64,000 bases of DNA from CAWBRT01 sp963832365 (GTDB lineage: Bacteria > Acidobacteriota > Terriglobia > Terriglobales > Acidobacteriaceae): NCBI GenBank assembly GCA_963832365.1, contig CAWHUL010000003.1:1-64000 (forward strand), written 5' to 3'. The translations under genes and the position numbers were made by a program. Below are positions 26,534 through 35,588 of this stretch, piece by piece (position 1 is the first letter of the stretch; the number at the start of each line of letters is the position of its first letter). A model generated the notes under the pieces. The model was not told the DNA's origin, made no database searches, and saw only the letters and a program-made list of their open reading frames with translations.

Positions 26534-27025
26534 CTACTGTGGGTTCTTCTTCTTTTCCGAATCTTTCACGCCCGCCGCACTGGCCGGCAAAGGCTCGAAC
26601 GAACCCTGCTTGCGCTGCTCGGTCAGTAAACCAAGCTCGTCGACTCCCGCCGAACGAACATTGTCCACAACTTCGACCACGGCGCCGTACTTGGCGCGCG
26701 CATCGGCTTTGATGTACACACGTTTGTCCGCCCGATTGGCAAGCCTGTCTTTCACCTTGTCGGTTAAGACCTCGGGCGTGACCTTGTCGGGGCCAAAGAA
26801 GATCGAGCCGTCGCGCATCACCGCCACCAGCAGCGAGTCTTCCTTGTCCGCGTCCGGCATTTGCACCGGATTGTCCGTCTTGGCCAAATCCACGCTGACG
26901 CCTTTTTGCAGCATCGGCGTGATGACCATGAAGATGATCAACAGCACAAGCATGACGTCGACCATCGGGGTCACGTTAATATCGGAGGTGACCTTCAGGC
27001 TCCGTCTCCACGTTTGTTGCGGCAT
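26534..27025 (-). CDS. exbD: ExbD/TolR biopolymer transport protein (first copy)
   Basis: About 163 aa. The same layout as its neighbour: DINVTPMVDVMLVLLIIFMV with the conserved Asp, then a periplasmic domain (RVYIKADARAKYGAVVEVVD) and a longer charged tail (AAGVKDSEKKKNPQ). It lies between exbB and the second exbD in one transcriptional direction. Confidence 0.9.
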   Translation of the reverse strand: MPQQTWRRSLKVTSDINVTPMVDVMLVLLIIFMVITPMLQKGVSVDLAKTDNPVQMPDADKEDSLLVAVMRDGSIFFGPDKVTPEVLTDKVKDRLANRADKRVYIKADARAKYGAVVEVVDNVRSAGVDELGLLTEQRKQGSFEPLPASAAGVKDSEKKKNPQ

Positions 27026-27111
27026 GCTTTCGACTCTCCTGCCCTTGACAGCTCCGGGCCATTAGCCGCGTGGCTGGGCCGCGCCGCTCCCGGATTCTGT
27101 CTTTCAGACGA

Positions 27112-27870
27112 TTACTTGCGAACCAGGTTGCGCTGCTTAAGGAAGTAGTCGATCAACTCGCTGGAGCTGTTGTCCATCTCCACGTCGAAAGCTTCCACCC
27201 GGTTGGTAAAGTAGTTGAACATCCACACGGCTGGGATGGCAACGAACAGCCCAATCGCCGTTGTCACCAGGGCTTCCGAAATGCCGCTGGCGACGGCGCC
27301 CAACCCTGTTGCTTTCGATTCAGAGATGCCGCGGAAGGCGTTGAGAATTCCGACGACGGTGCCGAACAGCCCCACGAAGGGAGCGGTGGAACCGATCGTT
27401 GCCAGACCGCCGAGTCCACGCTTCAGCTCGGCATGAACAATGGCTTCGGCCCGTTCCAGGGCGCGACGCGAGGCATCAATCTGTTCGCCGGGAATGTCGC
27501 TGGAGAGGGTATGGACCCTGAATTCCTGCAGGCCGGCGGTGACGACCTTCGCCAGATGACTTTTCTTGTTGCGCTCGGCAACCTTGATGGCTTCGTCGAT
27601 CTTGCCTTCGCGGAGAGCGCCGGCAACGGCGGGCGCGAACATGCGGGACTGCTTGCGAGCCGCACCGTAAGCCATGGCGCGGTCAATCATGATGCCGATC
27701 GACCAGCCGGACATGATGAACAGGATGAGCACGACAACCTTTGCCAGAACACCCATCTGTCTCCACAAGGAGATCGGGTCCCAGCCGATGCCGGCACTTT
27801 CCTGGAACATCACCGCCGTCATCGCCGGTATGTTGCTCAGAACAAGGGTTGCGAGATTTGCGACAAACAT
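27112..27870 (-). CDS. exbB: ExbB/TolQ/MotA proton channel protein
   Basis: About 252 aa. ATG 27870 follows GAGGAGG and is preferred to an upstream start that would add a non-conserved leader. Three membrane helices: one near the N-terminus (VLILFIMSGWSIGIMIDRAM) and two in the conserved C-terminal block (IGSTAPFVGLFGTVVGILNA and SEALVTTAIGLFVAIPAVWM). Forms the pentameric channel that energises TonB with ExbD. Located between tonB and exbD. Confidence 0.92.
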   Translation of the reverse strand: MFVANLATLVLSNIPAMTAVMFQESAGIGWDPISLWRQMGVLAKVVVLILFIMSGWSIGIMIDRAMAYGAARKQSRMFAPAVAGALREGKIDEAIKVAERNKKSHLAKVVTAGLQEFRVHTLSSDIPGEQIDASRRALERAEAIVHAELKRGLGGLATIGSTAPFVGLFGTVVGILNAFRGISESKATGLGAVASGISEALVTTAIGLFVAIPAVWMFNYFTNRVEAFDVEMDNSSSELIDYFLKQRNLVRK

Positions 27871-28070
27871 GTTGTGGGTTTCCTCCTCAGGAACTCTGAA
27901 ACTCTTTCGAAACGCTGCTCCAACTCCCGCGCTGGCCCGCACTTTCGGGCACTAACAGAAGTCAACAGCGGCTTGCTAGAACTTGATAGGGGCCTATACG
28001 GCAGCGCAACGAGCGCAACCGGGCGCCGCCAGTCAGAAACATTAGATGCAGCTTTTCAGCCGCAACCGGC

Positions 28071-28814
28071 CTATCCACCAGAAAGTGTGAAATTGACGTT
28101 GATCGTCGTATCGACGTCGACCGGTTCACCGTTCAGGTAATAGGGCTTATAACGCCATTGCTTCACCGCCTCGAGAGCTGCCTGCGCCAGCATCGGGTGT
28201 CCGCTGACCACCCGCAGATTCTGTATCGTGCCGTCCTTGCCGATTATGGCCTGAATAACCACCATACCCTGGACGCGCGCCTGGCGCGCCAGCGGCGGAT
28301 ACGGCGGCTTCACATTGTGAATCAAATTGCCTTGCGCAACGCCCGAAGAAACCCTCACCTTCTGGGGTATGTCCACCTTCGGTACCGCGGTTGGGATACT
28401 GGCTATGCTGTTCAACACGCCGCCGAGTACACCTCCGACCGAGCCACCAATTACTCCTCCGATAACGCCACCGGCAACCCCGCCACTCGGGGCTGGAGCA
28501 TCTTCTTCCTGTATCTTAGCGACTTTTTTCGGAATTGCAGTCGGAGTCCGCAGTTGACCATTGTCAAGTTCGGTAACAACCTTCTTTTGCACCTTTGCCA
28601 ACGAAGCTCCAGCCGGGGGCGGCGGTGGGGGTGGAGGGGGTGGCGGAGCTACCAGAAACGTCATGAACTGTTGCTTGGGCAGAGCTTCCGGGTAAATTAT
28701 TGGAATCATTACGAGCACGCCGATCAACAATACCTGCACCAGGAAAGAAAGGGCAGTCCCCCACGGACTTCTCTTAAACTTCTTGCTCGAATCGAAAAGA
28801 CTATCTTCGAACAT
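28071..28814 (-). CDS. tonB: TonB-family energy transducer
   Basis: About 247 aa from the likely start MFEDSLFDSSKKFKRS (28814); upstream in-frame ATGs at 28847 and 28868 cannot be excluded. One membrane helix (SFLVQVLLIGVLVMIPII), a run of about eleven prolines after LVAP, a glycine-rich stretch (GGVIGGVIGGSVGGVLGG) and the C-terminal TonB domain (VKPPYPPLARQARVQGMVVI, GHPMLAQAALEAVKQWRYKP). Transmits proton-motive force to outer-membrane receptors. Long stretches of Pro then Gly serve as the periplasmic span. Head gene of the block. Confidence 0.9.
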   Translation of the reverse strand: MFEDSLFDSSKKFKRSPWGTALSFLVQVLLIGVLVMIPIIYPEALPKQQFMTFLVAPPPPPPPPPPPAGASLAKVQKKVVTELDNGQLRTPTAIPKKVAKIQEEDAPAPSGGVAGGVIGGVIGGSVGGVLGGVLNSIASIPTAVPKVDIPQKVRVSSGVAQGNLIHNVKPPYPPLARQARVQGMVVIQAIIGKDGTIQNLRVVSGHPMLAQAALEAVKQWRYKPYYLNGEPVDVDTTINVNFTLSGG

Positions 28815-29057
28815 AGCAATGGCCCCGCCCAGAGGTATAGACACCATTGCCCGGACTCTTACTCCCAAATTCGAACCGGGCCAGAGATTTTCCCAATTTT
28901 TGGGTCGAAAGACGGGAAATCCCCGGAAGAGTCGGCCGCTACCGGAACAACCCTTTAGGGCGAATTCACGGTCGGTACTCTCCTAAAAGATTTGGATGCC
29001 ATCTCGGAGCAAGTGCCGAAGGCGCCGGTTCCCTCGCGGGGTTATTCCTCCCGCGTC

Positions 29058-30260
29058 CTAGGCCTTGATCTTCATCTTTTCGCGCCGCGTATCGGCTGCC
29101 TTGGCCGAAATACTCCTTCCACTCCTGCTGCCACGCCAATCCTGGTAGGCAACCAACATCGGTGAGGCGATGAAGATGGAGGAGTAGGTGCCGATGAGGA
29201 TGCCGATCACGAGGGCCAGCGAAAAGCCGTGCAGCACCTCGCCTCCGAACAGGAACAGGGAGAGCACGGTCAAAAATGTCAGGCCGGAAGTCAGTACCGT
29301 CCGGCTCAGCGTCTGATTGATGCTGCGGTTCACGATGTCGGACAGGCTTTCGCGGCGCAACAGCTTGACGTTCTCGCGAATGCGGTCAAAGACGACGATC
29401 GTGTCGTTCATCGAGTAGCCGACCAGGGTGAGAATGGCGGCGATAACCGTCAGCGAGATTGGCTCATTGATCAGTGAAAACGCGCCGATAGTGATGATCG
29501 TGTCGTGGAAGCAGGCGACAACCGCGGCCGCGCCGTAGATCCACTCGAAACGGAACCAGAGATAAACCAGCATTCCGGCCAAAGAGTACAGTGTCGCCAG
29601 CACAGCCTGCTTCTGCAGTTGCATGCCGACCTGCGGACCGACGATCTCCACGTTGCGGACGCCGAAGTTCGAGGTAAAGAACCCCTGCTGCAAGCTGGAG
29701 ACAACCGCGGGCGGAGCGACATTGCTCAGGTCAGGGATAGATTTAAGGACGCCGCCCAGTGTCTTGTCGCGGTAATCGACGATGGCCCGCGCCAGTTGCC
29801 CGTAGCGCTGCGCCGCTTCCAGCCCTGCCTTCAGCGGATCCTTGTCCACCAGATACTTCGTCAGCGTGCTGTAGCCGACGTTGTTCAGATCCTGCTTGCC
29901 GGCCTCGGGTTGTGTCTCAAGGGCGCGCACGATCGAGTTCTTGCCCTGGTCGAGAGCTTGCTCGCTGGTCTCTTTCAGATCCAGCGCAATCAGCACTTCG
30001 TTGTTGGCGGCGGCGCCGTAACGCTGAATGCGCGCGTCTTTCAGCCCGGCGCGATCCATCGAGGCGCGGATCTGGTCGTCATTCGGCGGCGTGGTGAACT
30101 TCACATAGACGAGCGTGCCACCGCGGAAGTCCACACCCAGTGGAATGTGGTGCCAGAATGCCATCGAAAGAATGCCGGCCGTGCTGAAAATTAGGGAGAA
30201 GGCCAGGAAGTACCACTTCTTGCCCAGGAAATCGATGTTCGGGTTGCGAAAAAACTCCAC
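29058..30260 (-). CDS. secF: Protein translocase subunit SecF
   Basis: About 400 aa. A GTG start at 30260 (MEFFRNPNIDFLGKKWYF) is preferred because GAGGGG sits seven bases upstream; a TTG at 30275 is the alternative. The SecF head reads IPLGVDFRGGTLVYVKF, and the RND-like helices contain LVGYSMNDTIVVFDRIRENV and FSLALVIGILIGTYSSIFIA. With SecD it uses the proton gradient to pull preproteins to the periplasm. The periplasmic domain is longer than in E. coli. Lies downstream of secD with about an 80-base gap. Confidence 0.92.
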   Translation of the reverse strand: MEFFRNPNIDFLGKKWYFLAFSLIFSTAGILSMAFWHHIPLGVDFRGGTLVYVKFTTPPNDDQIRASMDRAGLKDARIQRYGAAANNEVLIALDLKETSEQALDQGKNSIVRALETQPEAGKQDLNNVGYSTLTKYLVDKDPLKAGLEAAQRYGQLARAIVDYRDKTLGGVLKSIPDLSNVAPPAVVSSLQQGFFTSNFGVRNVEIVGPQVGMQLQKQAVLATLYSLAGMLVYLWFRFEWIYGAAAVVACFHDTIITIGAFSLINEPISLTVIAAILTLVGYSMNDTIVVFDRIRENVKLLRRESLSDIVNRSINQTLSRTVLTSGLTFLTVLSLFLFGGEVLHGFSLALVIGILIGTYSSIFIASPMLVAYQDWRGSRSGRSISAKAADTRREKMKIKA

Positions 30261-30339
30261 TTTGAAGCCCCTCAAACTCTCTATTCAACCGCGGCCCAGG
30301 GCTGTTCTTGCCGATTCAAAGCCCTGGAGCCCCTAAGAA

Positions 30340-31989
30340 CTAGATCGACAGCGGCTCACCACGCTGATGCCGGTTCAGAATGCTGTCGAAGATGGCGCGC
30401 GATACGAAGACCGCCGTGAAAAGATTAGCCAGCAGACCGAATGTCAGCGTCACCGCAAATCCCTTCACCGGACCGGTACCGAACAGGAACAGAATGGCTG
30501 CCGAGACGATGGTCGTTACGTGAGTATCGATGATCGTCAGAAAAGCCTTCCCGAAGCCTTGCTCGACTGCCGAGGGCGGTGTCTTGCCATTGCGCAGCTC
30601 TTCGCGGATACGCTCGAAGATCAGCACGTTGGAGTCGACGCCCATACCAACCGTGAGAATCAGCCCCGCAATTCCAGGCAGCGTGAGCGTAGCCCCGCTG
30701 AAGCCGAGGAATCCGAGCAGAATGATCAGGTTCAAAAACAATCCCAGGTTGGCATTGATACCGGCTGCCCGATAGTAGACCAGCATGAACACCATGACGG
30801 CGGCCATGCCAATGATCGCGGCGCGAACGCCCTGCCGAATGGAATCGGCTCCCAGCGACGGACCAACCGTGCGCTCTTCCAGGTAGCGGATGCTGGCCGG
30901 TAGCGCACCGGAGCGCAGCACCATCGACAAGTCCTTGGCCTGCTGCTCACTGAAGCTTCCAGTGATGCGTCCCATGTCGCGAATGCCTTCCTGGACCCGC
31001 GCCACTTCCTGAACCTTGCCGTCAAGCACAACGGCGAGGAAGTCGCCCACGTGGGCAGAAGTGAAGGCGTAAAAACGATTGCCGCCATCGCGCGTCAGGT
31101 TGAAGCTGACCGCTGAACGGCCATTCTCGTCGTGCGTTGGTTCGGCTCCGCGCAGATCGCGGCCGGTGACGGCCGAAGAGCGGCTCACCACGTAATAGGT
31201 GTCCTGCGGTTCTCCGCTCGCCTCTGCTCCACGGCCAATGCTGCGACCCTTCATGACGACCGAGTCCGCGGGCAAAATCCCGCCGTGTGCGGCCAGCGCC
31301 GACGCCTCCGAGGAATAGCTCACGCCGTTGTCCATCGCCTGCCGGATCTCCAGCATGGCGGTCGACTGCATGATGTCCTTAACTCTGGCCGGATCGTCGA
31401 CACCCGGCAACTGCACCAGGATCTGGTACTCGCCCAACCCGTGTTCCTGAATGACCGGCTCGCTGACTCCGAGCTGGTCTATGCGATTGCGGATGGTCTC
31501 AATGGCCTGCTCGACAGCCCGACTCTTGAGCTGGGTGAGCGACTGCTGCTTCATGGCCAAAACATAAGAACCCTCGGCGCCCGTGTTCAGTGTGTATTCG
31601 GGGAGCCGCTCGTCTGCGATCGTCTTCAGAGCGCTGCTGTTATTGGGACCTATCCCCTTGATGACGATGCGATCGGGATTTGCCGCCGGGTCGGGTTTAC
31701 TGATCTCGGCATAACTGATGTTCTTCTGCCGCAGATCGTCCTTTAGCCGCTCGATGACCTGATCGCTATCGGCGCTGACGGCGTCATTCACCATCACCTG
31801 AAGTATCAGGTGCGTGCCGCCCTTCAGGTCGAGCCCGAGGTGAATATTCTGCTGCAAGCCTGCCAGCAAGCCGTTCTGCTTGATGGCGGCTATGCTCTTT
31901 TCTGGATCGTTGCCGAGGAGGATACCCCAGACAAAGACCAGGAGCGTGAGGAGGATGATAGCTACTTTCCAGAGCAGGTTTTTCTTCAT
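30340..31989 (-). CDS. secD: Protein translocase subunit SecD
   Basis: About 549 aa. N-terminal helix (MKKNLLWKVAIILLTLLVFV), then NIHLGLDLKGGTHLILQV (the SecD hallmark), a large periplasmic P1 region (ETIRNRIDQLGVSEPVIQEH, FTSAHVGDFLAVVLDGKVQE) and six-helix RND core with AGLILTVGMGVDSNVLIFER. Forms SecDF with the next gene and associates with YajC, whose gene lies immediately upstream. Confidence 0.94.
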   Translation of the reverse strand: MKKNLLWKVAIILLTLLVFVWGILLGNDPEKSIAAIKQNGLLAGLQQNIHLGLDLKGGTHLILQVMVNDAVSADSDQVIERLKDDLRQKNISYAEISKPDPAANPDRIVIKGIGPNNSSALKTIADERLPEYTLNTGAEGSYVLAMKQQSLTQLKSRAVEQAIETIRNRIDQLGVSEPVIQEHGLGEYQILVQLPGVDDPARVKDIMQSTAMLEIRQAMDNGVSYSSEASALAAHGGILPADSVVMKGRSIGRGAEASGEPQDTYYVVSRSSAVTGRDLRGAEPTHDENGRSAVSFNLTRDGGNRFYAFTSAHVGDFLAVVLDGKVQEVARVQEGIRDMGRITGSFSEQQAKDLSMVLRSGALPASIRYLEERTVGPSLGADSIRQGVRAAIIGMAAVMVFMLVYYRAAGINANLGLFLNLIILLGFLGFSGATLTLPGIAGLILTVGMGVDSNVLIFERIREELRNGKTPPSAVEQGFGKAFLTIIDTHVTTIVSAAILFLFGTGPVKGFAVTLTFGLLANLFTAVFVSRAIFDSILNRHQRGEPLSI

Positions 31990-32004
31990 GGAGACTGCAA
32001 CCGC

Positions 32005-32334
32005 CTACGAGGACTTGGGCTCTTCGTCGGTAAAGACCGATGTGATGGAACTGCGTGCAATTTCAATACGCAAATTGTCAGGGGGCACACGAAGGATGAC
32101 CGTGGGATCAGGACCTTCGCTTTTCACCGACATGATGACTCCGCGCATGCCGCCGGAGGTCGCCACCCGGTCGCCGGCTTTGACGTTGCTCAGCATCGCC
32201 TGCCATTTCTTCTGTTTGCGCTGCTGAGGAAGGATTAGCAGGAAATAGAAGACGGCGAAGATGCCGACCATCATCACCAGGCCCATCGAGCCGCCGCCCT
32301 GTCCCTGAAAGAACGCTGCAAATAAGCTTGTCAT
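32005..32334 (-). CDS. yajC: Preprotein translocase subunit YajC
   Basis: About 109 aa. One membrane helix (LVMMVGIFAVFYFLLILPQQ) followed by the typical RKQKKWQAMLSNVKAGDRVA and TSGGMRGVIMSV segments and an acidic C-terminus. Accessory subunit of the SecDF-YajC holotranslocon. Only 15 bases separate it from secD. Confidence 0.93.
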   Translation of the reverse strand: MTSLFAAFFQGQGGGSMGLVMMVGIFAVFYFLLILPQQRKQKKWQAMLSNVKAGDRVATSGGMRGVIMSVKSEGPDPTVILRVPPDNLRIEIARSSITSVFTDEEPKSS

Positions 32335-32622
32335 TCTGTCTAACTCTCATCGGGCCGACTGCCACGACCCGGTTGAAATTGAACTCACGGGAAGCCCTAC
32401 ACACACTCCGGACGCCAGTCGCCGCTTCAACTGTGTCAAACGTGTTCTTCTGGGCCGGAATCCGTTCCAGTTCGGTATACACCCCGGAAACCGCAAAACC
32501 AAGCAATCTTCTGAGTGCCCGGCTCCATCCCGAAACGCGCGGCTGTGGCGCTTTCTGATGTGCCCGGAACCTACCTGGGACCGCTACGGCGAACTGCACT
32601 ACTTTGCACGGAAAGTGGCAAA

Positions 32623-33759
32623 TCAAACAGCAGAGCGGAAACTTGTAAACTCCCCAAGTCTTATAGCATGACGAACCCTTCCCATGGTGTCAAGGTAATA
32701 GGTCAAGTTATGCACCGTGTTAAGGACCTGCGCCAGGATTTCATTAGACGAATACAGGTGCCGCAGGTAGGCGCGCGAGTATCGGCCGCAGACCTTGCAC
32801 CCGCAGTTGGGGTCCAGAGCGCTCTCGTCTCGTGCGTAACACTGCTTTTTGATGCTCACTTTGCCCTCCGAAGTGAACAACAACCCGTGCCGTGCCGCCC
32901 TGGTGGGCAAAACGCAGTCCATCATGTCCACTCCCAGGGCCGCGTACTGCACGATTTCCTCCGGCGTTCCTACGCCCATCACGTAGCGGGGCCGGTCGAC
33001 CGGCAGCAGCGCGATGGCCGCTTCCACCATTTCCCAGGTTTTTCCCCGAGGCTCGCCCACACTGAGCCCGCCAATGGCGTAGCCGGGGAAGTCCAGTTCC
33101 ACCGTGCGCTCGGCCGATTCGCGCCGTAAATCGGCATACATTCCACCCTGGACGATGCCAAACAACGCCTGCGTCTGCCCGCTGCCCGCCGCCAATGTCT
33201 CCCCATGCCAGGGAACCTCGCGCTTGTGCTGCTCGAAATAATCCTTGCTGCGACGAGCCCAGCGCAGGGTCAGTTCCATCGACTGCCGGGTTCGCTCGCG
33301 CTCCGCTGGAAACTCCGTACACTCATCGAACGCCATGATGATGTCGGCGCCCAGTCCGATCTCCGCTTCGAGTGCACTCTCCGGACTGAAGAAATGCGAC
33401 GAGCCGTCAAGGTGCGACCGGAAGGCGACGCCTTCCTCGGTGACCTTGCGCAGCTCGCTCAGGCTAAAGACCTGGAATCCGCCCGAGTCGGTCAGAATCG
33501 GCCGCTTCCAGCCCATGAACTTCTGCACGCCGCCAAGTTGGCGAATCGTCTCCACCCCGGGCCGCAGATAAAGATGATAGGTGTTGTTCAGCAGGATCTG
33601 CACTCCAAGCTCTTCGAGAGTGTCCTGCGGAACACCTTTTACGCTCCCGAGCGTCCCCACCGGCATGAAAACCGGTGTCTCGACCTCTCCGTGCGGGGTC
33701 GCAAAGCGGCCAGCCCGGGCCGCGCCCGAGGTCGCCTCAACCTGAAAAGAAAAAGACAT
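32623..33759 (-). CDS. tgt: Queuine tRNA-ribosyltransferase
   Basis: About 378 aa. Exchanges guanine-34 of tRNAs for preQ1 in queuosine synthesis. Visible: LTDSGGFQVFSLSELRKV (general-base Asp), GLSVGEPRGK, MMDCVLPTRAARHG (nucleophilic Asp) and the zinc site CGCKVCGRYSRAYLRHL with the later His in NTVHNLTYY. Full length. Precedes yajC-secD-secF, the same order seen in many bacteria including E. coli. Confidence 0.95.
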   Translation of the reverse strand: MSFSFQVEATSGAARAGRFATPHGEVETPVFMPVGTLGSVKGVPQDTLEELGVQILLNNTYHLYLRPGVETIRQLGGVQKFMGWKRPILTDSGGFQVFSLSELRKVTEEGVAFRSHLDGSSHFFSPESALEAEIGLGADIIMAFDECTEFPAERERTRQSMELTLRWARRSKDYFEQHKREVPWHGETLAAGSGQTQALFGIVQGGMYADLRRESAERTVELDFPGYAIGGLSVGEPRGKTWEMVEAAIALLPVDRPRYVMGVGTPEEIVQYAALGVDMMDCVLPTRAARHGLLFTSEGKVSIKKQCYARDESALDPNCGCKVCGRYSRAYLRHLYSSNEILAQVLNTVHNLTYYLDTMGRVRHAIRLGEFTSFRSAV

Positions 33760-33818
33760 TCACCTGATTGTACCGAAATGCCCGTCGGGCTCGCCGATGG
33801 ATTGATCATTTCAGGAAT

Positions 33819-33856
33819 CGTTATAACGCGTGACATTATACGCGAGGCGTTATACT
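33819..33856 (+). promoter_or_regulatory. higBA promoter with operator-like repeats
   Basis: The region repeats a TATAACGC-like box: palindrome CGTTATAACG (33819-33828), TTATACGC (about 33836-33843) and inverted GCGTTATA (33847-33854). A candidate -10 is TATACT (33851-33856) with GTGACA (33830-33835) as a poor -35, spacer 15. The predicted transcript would start within a few bases of the GTG at 33865. Antitoxin binding here would repress the pair. Confidence 0.45.
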
Positions 33857-33864
33857 CTGAGCTC

Positions 33865-34146
33865 GTGATCAAGACATTCGGCAGCGAAGAAACCGAGCGC
33901 CTGTACCGGGAGAACGTGAGCAGCAGGCGGTTTCGCAGCTTCGCGGCAGTTGCTTATCGCAAACTCATTCAACTCGACGAAGCGGGGGAATTGCGCGATT
34001 TGCAAGGGATTCCCGGCAACCGGCTGGAGAAGCTCGGCGGCGACCGCAAGGGCCAATACAGCGTCCGCATCAACGGCCAATGGCGGATTTGCTTCACCTG
34101 GGGAGAGGGGAACGCCTATGAGGTTGAAATCACCGATTACCACTAG
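33865..34146 (+). CDS. higB: HigB-type toxin (RelE superfamily)
   Basis: About 93 aa from GTG 33865 (MIKTFGSEETERLYRENVSS). Matches the HigB/plasmid maintenance killer family: IPGNRLEKLGGDRKGQYSVR then INGQWRICFTWGEGNAYEVE and a C-terminal DYH. Such toxins cut mRNA on the ribosome. No Shine-Dalgarno is seen before the GTG and the promoter abuts it, so the message may be near leaderless. The antitoxin gene follows 16 bases later, the usual toxin-first order of hig loci. Confidence 0.9.
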   Translation: MIKTFGSEETERLYRENVSSRRFRSFAAVAYRKLIQLDEAGELRDLQGIPGNRLEKLGGDRKGQYSVRINGQWRICFTWGEGNAYEVEITDYH

Positions 34147-34162
34147 CAAGCGGGGGAAACGT

Positions 34163-34465
34163 ATGCCTAAGAAAATTGCTCCGGTGCATCCGGGCGAGAT
34201 ATTGCGCGAGGATGTCCTCAAGCCGATCGGCATGAGTGTCAGCAAGCTGGCAATCTCACTCGGCGTCCCGGCGACGCGTATGGGTGAGATTGTGAACGGG
34301 CGCCGCGCCATTACGCCGGACACCGCTCTCAGGCTGGCACGGTTCCTGGGAACCACTCCGGAATTCTGGGTCAGATTGCAGGCCCGATATGAGCTGGAGG
34401 TCGCCAAGGACAAGTTCTCCGCCGTCATCGAGCGCACTGTGCGGCCCTACGAGAAGACGGCCTGA
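34163..34465 (+). CDS. higA: HigA-type antitoxin (XRE family)
   Basis: About 100 aa starting MPKKIAPVHPGEILREDVLK, the standard HigA opening, with helix-turn-helix MSVSKLAISLGVPATRMGEI then VNGRRAITPDTALRLARFLG. GGGGGAAAC precedes the ATG. It neutralises the upstream toxin and should bind the repeats at 33819-33856 to autoregulate the operon. Confidence 0.92.
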   Translation: MPKKIAPVHPGEILREDVLKPIGMSVSKLAISLGVPATRMGEIVNGRRAITPDTALRLARFLGTTPEFWVRLQARYELEVAKDKFSAVIERTVRPYEKTA

Positions 34466-34540
34466 ATTGCTGGGAACCCAAAGCGGGCTACTACTCGGTG
34501 CTGGCCTGATTTTCCCGGTTGAGGCATTATAGAAGCAGCA

Positions 34541-35209
34541 ATGTCTGTCCAGCTATCTTCTTCATCCTTGCGAGCCGTGGTTTTCGATTACGGCAGGGTA
34601 CTCTCTTACGCGCCCACCCCGCGGCAGTGGCAGGAGTTGGCCTCGGCGGCCGGCCGGCCACTCGACGAATTCCAACAAGGCTACTGGCGCTATCGCGACG
34701 GATATGACCGCGCCTCGTATGGGGCTGCCGCATACTGGCAGGCAGTCGCACGCCGCCCTCTGGACTCACGAACACTCGGCAAGTTGATCGAGCTGGACAA
34801 CGAGCAGTGGACACGGGTCAATCCCGATATGCTCGCGCTCTCATGCCGCCTGCGCATGGCCGGTATCAAGACGGCAATCCTGTCGAACATGGAGTTCGAG
34901 ATGCTTGCCGCGATGCAGGCAAAATTTCCCTGGCTGAACGAATTCGCGGTGAAGATTTTTTCCTGCAATATACGGCTAGCAAAGCCCGCCGTGGAAATCT
35001 TTCTGCAAACTGCCGCGGAGCTGCGGGTCGACCCCGCTTGCGCCCTGTTTCTGGATGATAAGCAGCCGAATATCGACGGCGCCCGCAAGGCTGGTATGCA
35101 GGCATTCCTCTTCGATGCGCCCGAAAAGCAAGCCGCACTGGAACAGCTGCTGCTCGAACAGGGCGTCCTACTGCCTGCGTTAGACGAAGCGGTGACCGTT
35201 CCGCGCTAA
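34541..35209 (+). CDS. HAD-family hydrolase
   Basis: About 222 aa. HAD motifs: AVVFDYGRVLS (nucleophile Asp; the second Asp of the usual DxD is Gly, as in YihX-type members), TAILSNM (motif II), LAKPAVEIF (motif III Lys) and FLDDKQPNIDGARKAGM (motif IV Asp pair). Predicted phosphatase for a small sugar phosphate or similar. Substrate unknown. Single gene downstream of higBA on the same strand. Confidence 0.82.
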   Translation: MSVQLSSSSLRAVVFDYGRVLSYAPTPRQWQELASAAGRPLDEFQQGYWRYRDGYDRASYGAAAYWQAVARRPLDSRTLGKLIELDNEQWTRVNPDMLALSCRLRMAGIKTAILSNMEFEMLAAMQAKFPWLNEFAVKIFSCNIRLAKPAVEIFLQTAAELRVDPACALFLDDKQPNIDGARKAGMQAFLFDAPEKQAALEQLLLEQGVLLPALDEAVTVPR

Positions 35210-35230
35210 AGCGTCCCCGGATAGATCAAG

Positions 35231-35272
35231 TGGTGCCCCACGTCCCGCCCTGCTTTTGGGCTGACGTGGGGG
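35231..35272. repeat. GGTGCCCCA-type palindromic repeat
   Basis: CCCCACGT (from 35236) pairs with ACGTGGGG (to about 35271), with an inner GCCC/GGGC stem around a T-rich loop. Almost identical to 63191-63231. Confidence 0.6.
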
Positions 35273-35288
35273 ACGCTCGGCAGTTGTC

Positions 35289-35501
35289 CTAGTGGTTTTT
35301 GACGATCCGCATCTTCGCCCAATCGTAGGAAAAGTGCTTTCCACAATCCAGACAGACGATGTAATGCGAGGCCTTGCCCGACTGCACGGGATTCCAATCG
35401 ACAGATGCGGCGTCGGAAGCGCCAACCTCCGCCGAAAATGGCTTGGTGGTATGCCTGTGCCTGCAGGAAAAACGAAGAAACTGTAAAACTCTCTCCAGCA
35501 C
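35289..35501 (-). CDS. Small conserved protein with CxxC motif
   Basis: About 70 aa, probable GTG start at 35501 after AAGGAC. Begins MLERVLQFLRFSCRHRHTTK and ends YIVCLDCGKHFSYDWAKMRI. The CLDC knuckle and earlier Cys/His residues suggest a small zinc-binding protein. I recognise the pattern as recurrent in Acidobacteriota but no function is known. Confidence 0.55.
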   Translation of the reverse strand: MLERVLQFLRFSCRHRHTTKPFSAEVGASDAASVDWNPVQSGKASHYIVCLDCGKHFSYDWAKMRIVKNH

Positions 35502-35588
35502 TGCTTGTCCTTCTGGCCGGGGCCGGACGGCGGCGGACAGGGACGCGCTGGCCCCTGTCTCGCCGTGAATAGTCGTTGAGCTGTCGCT

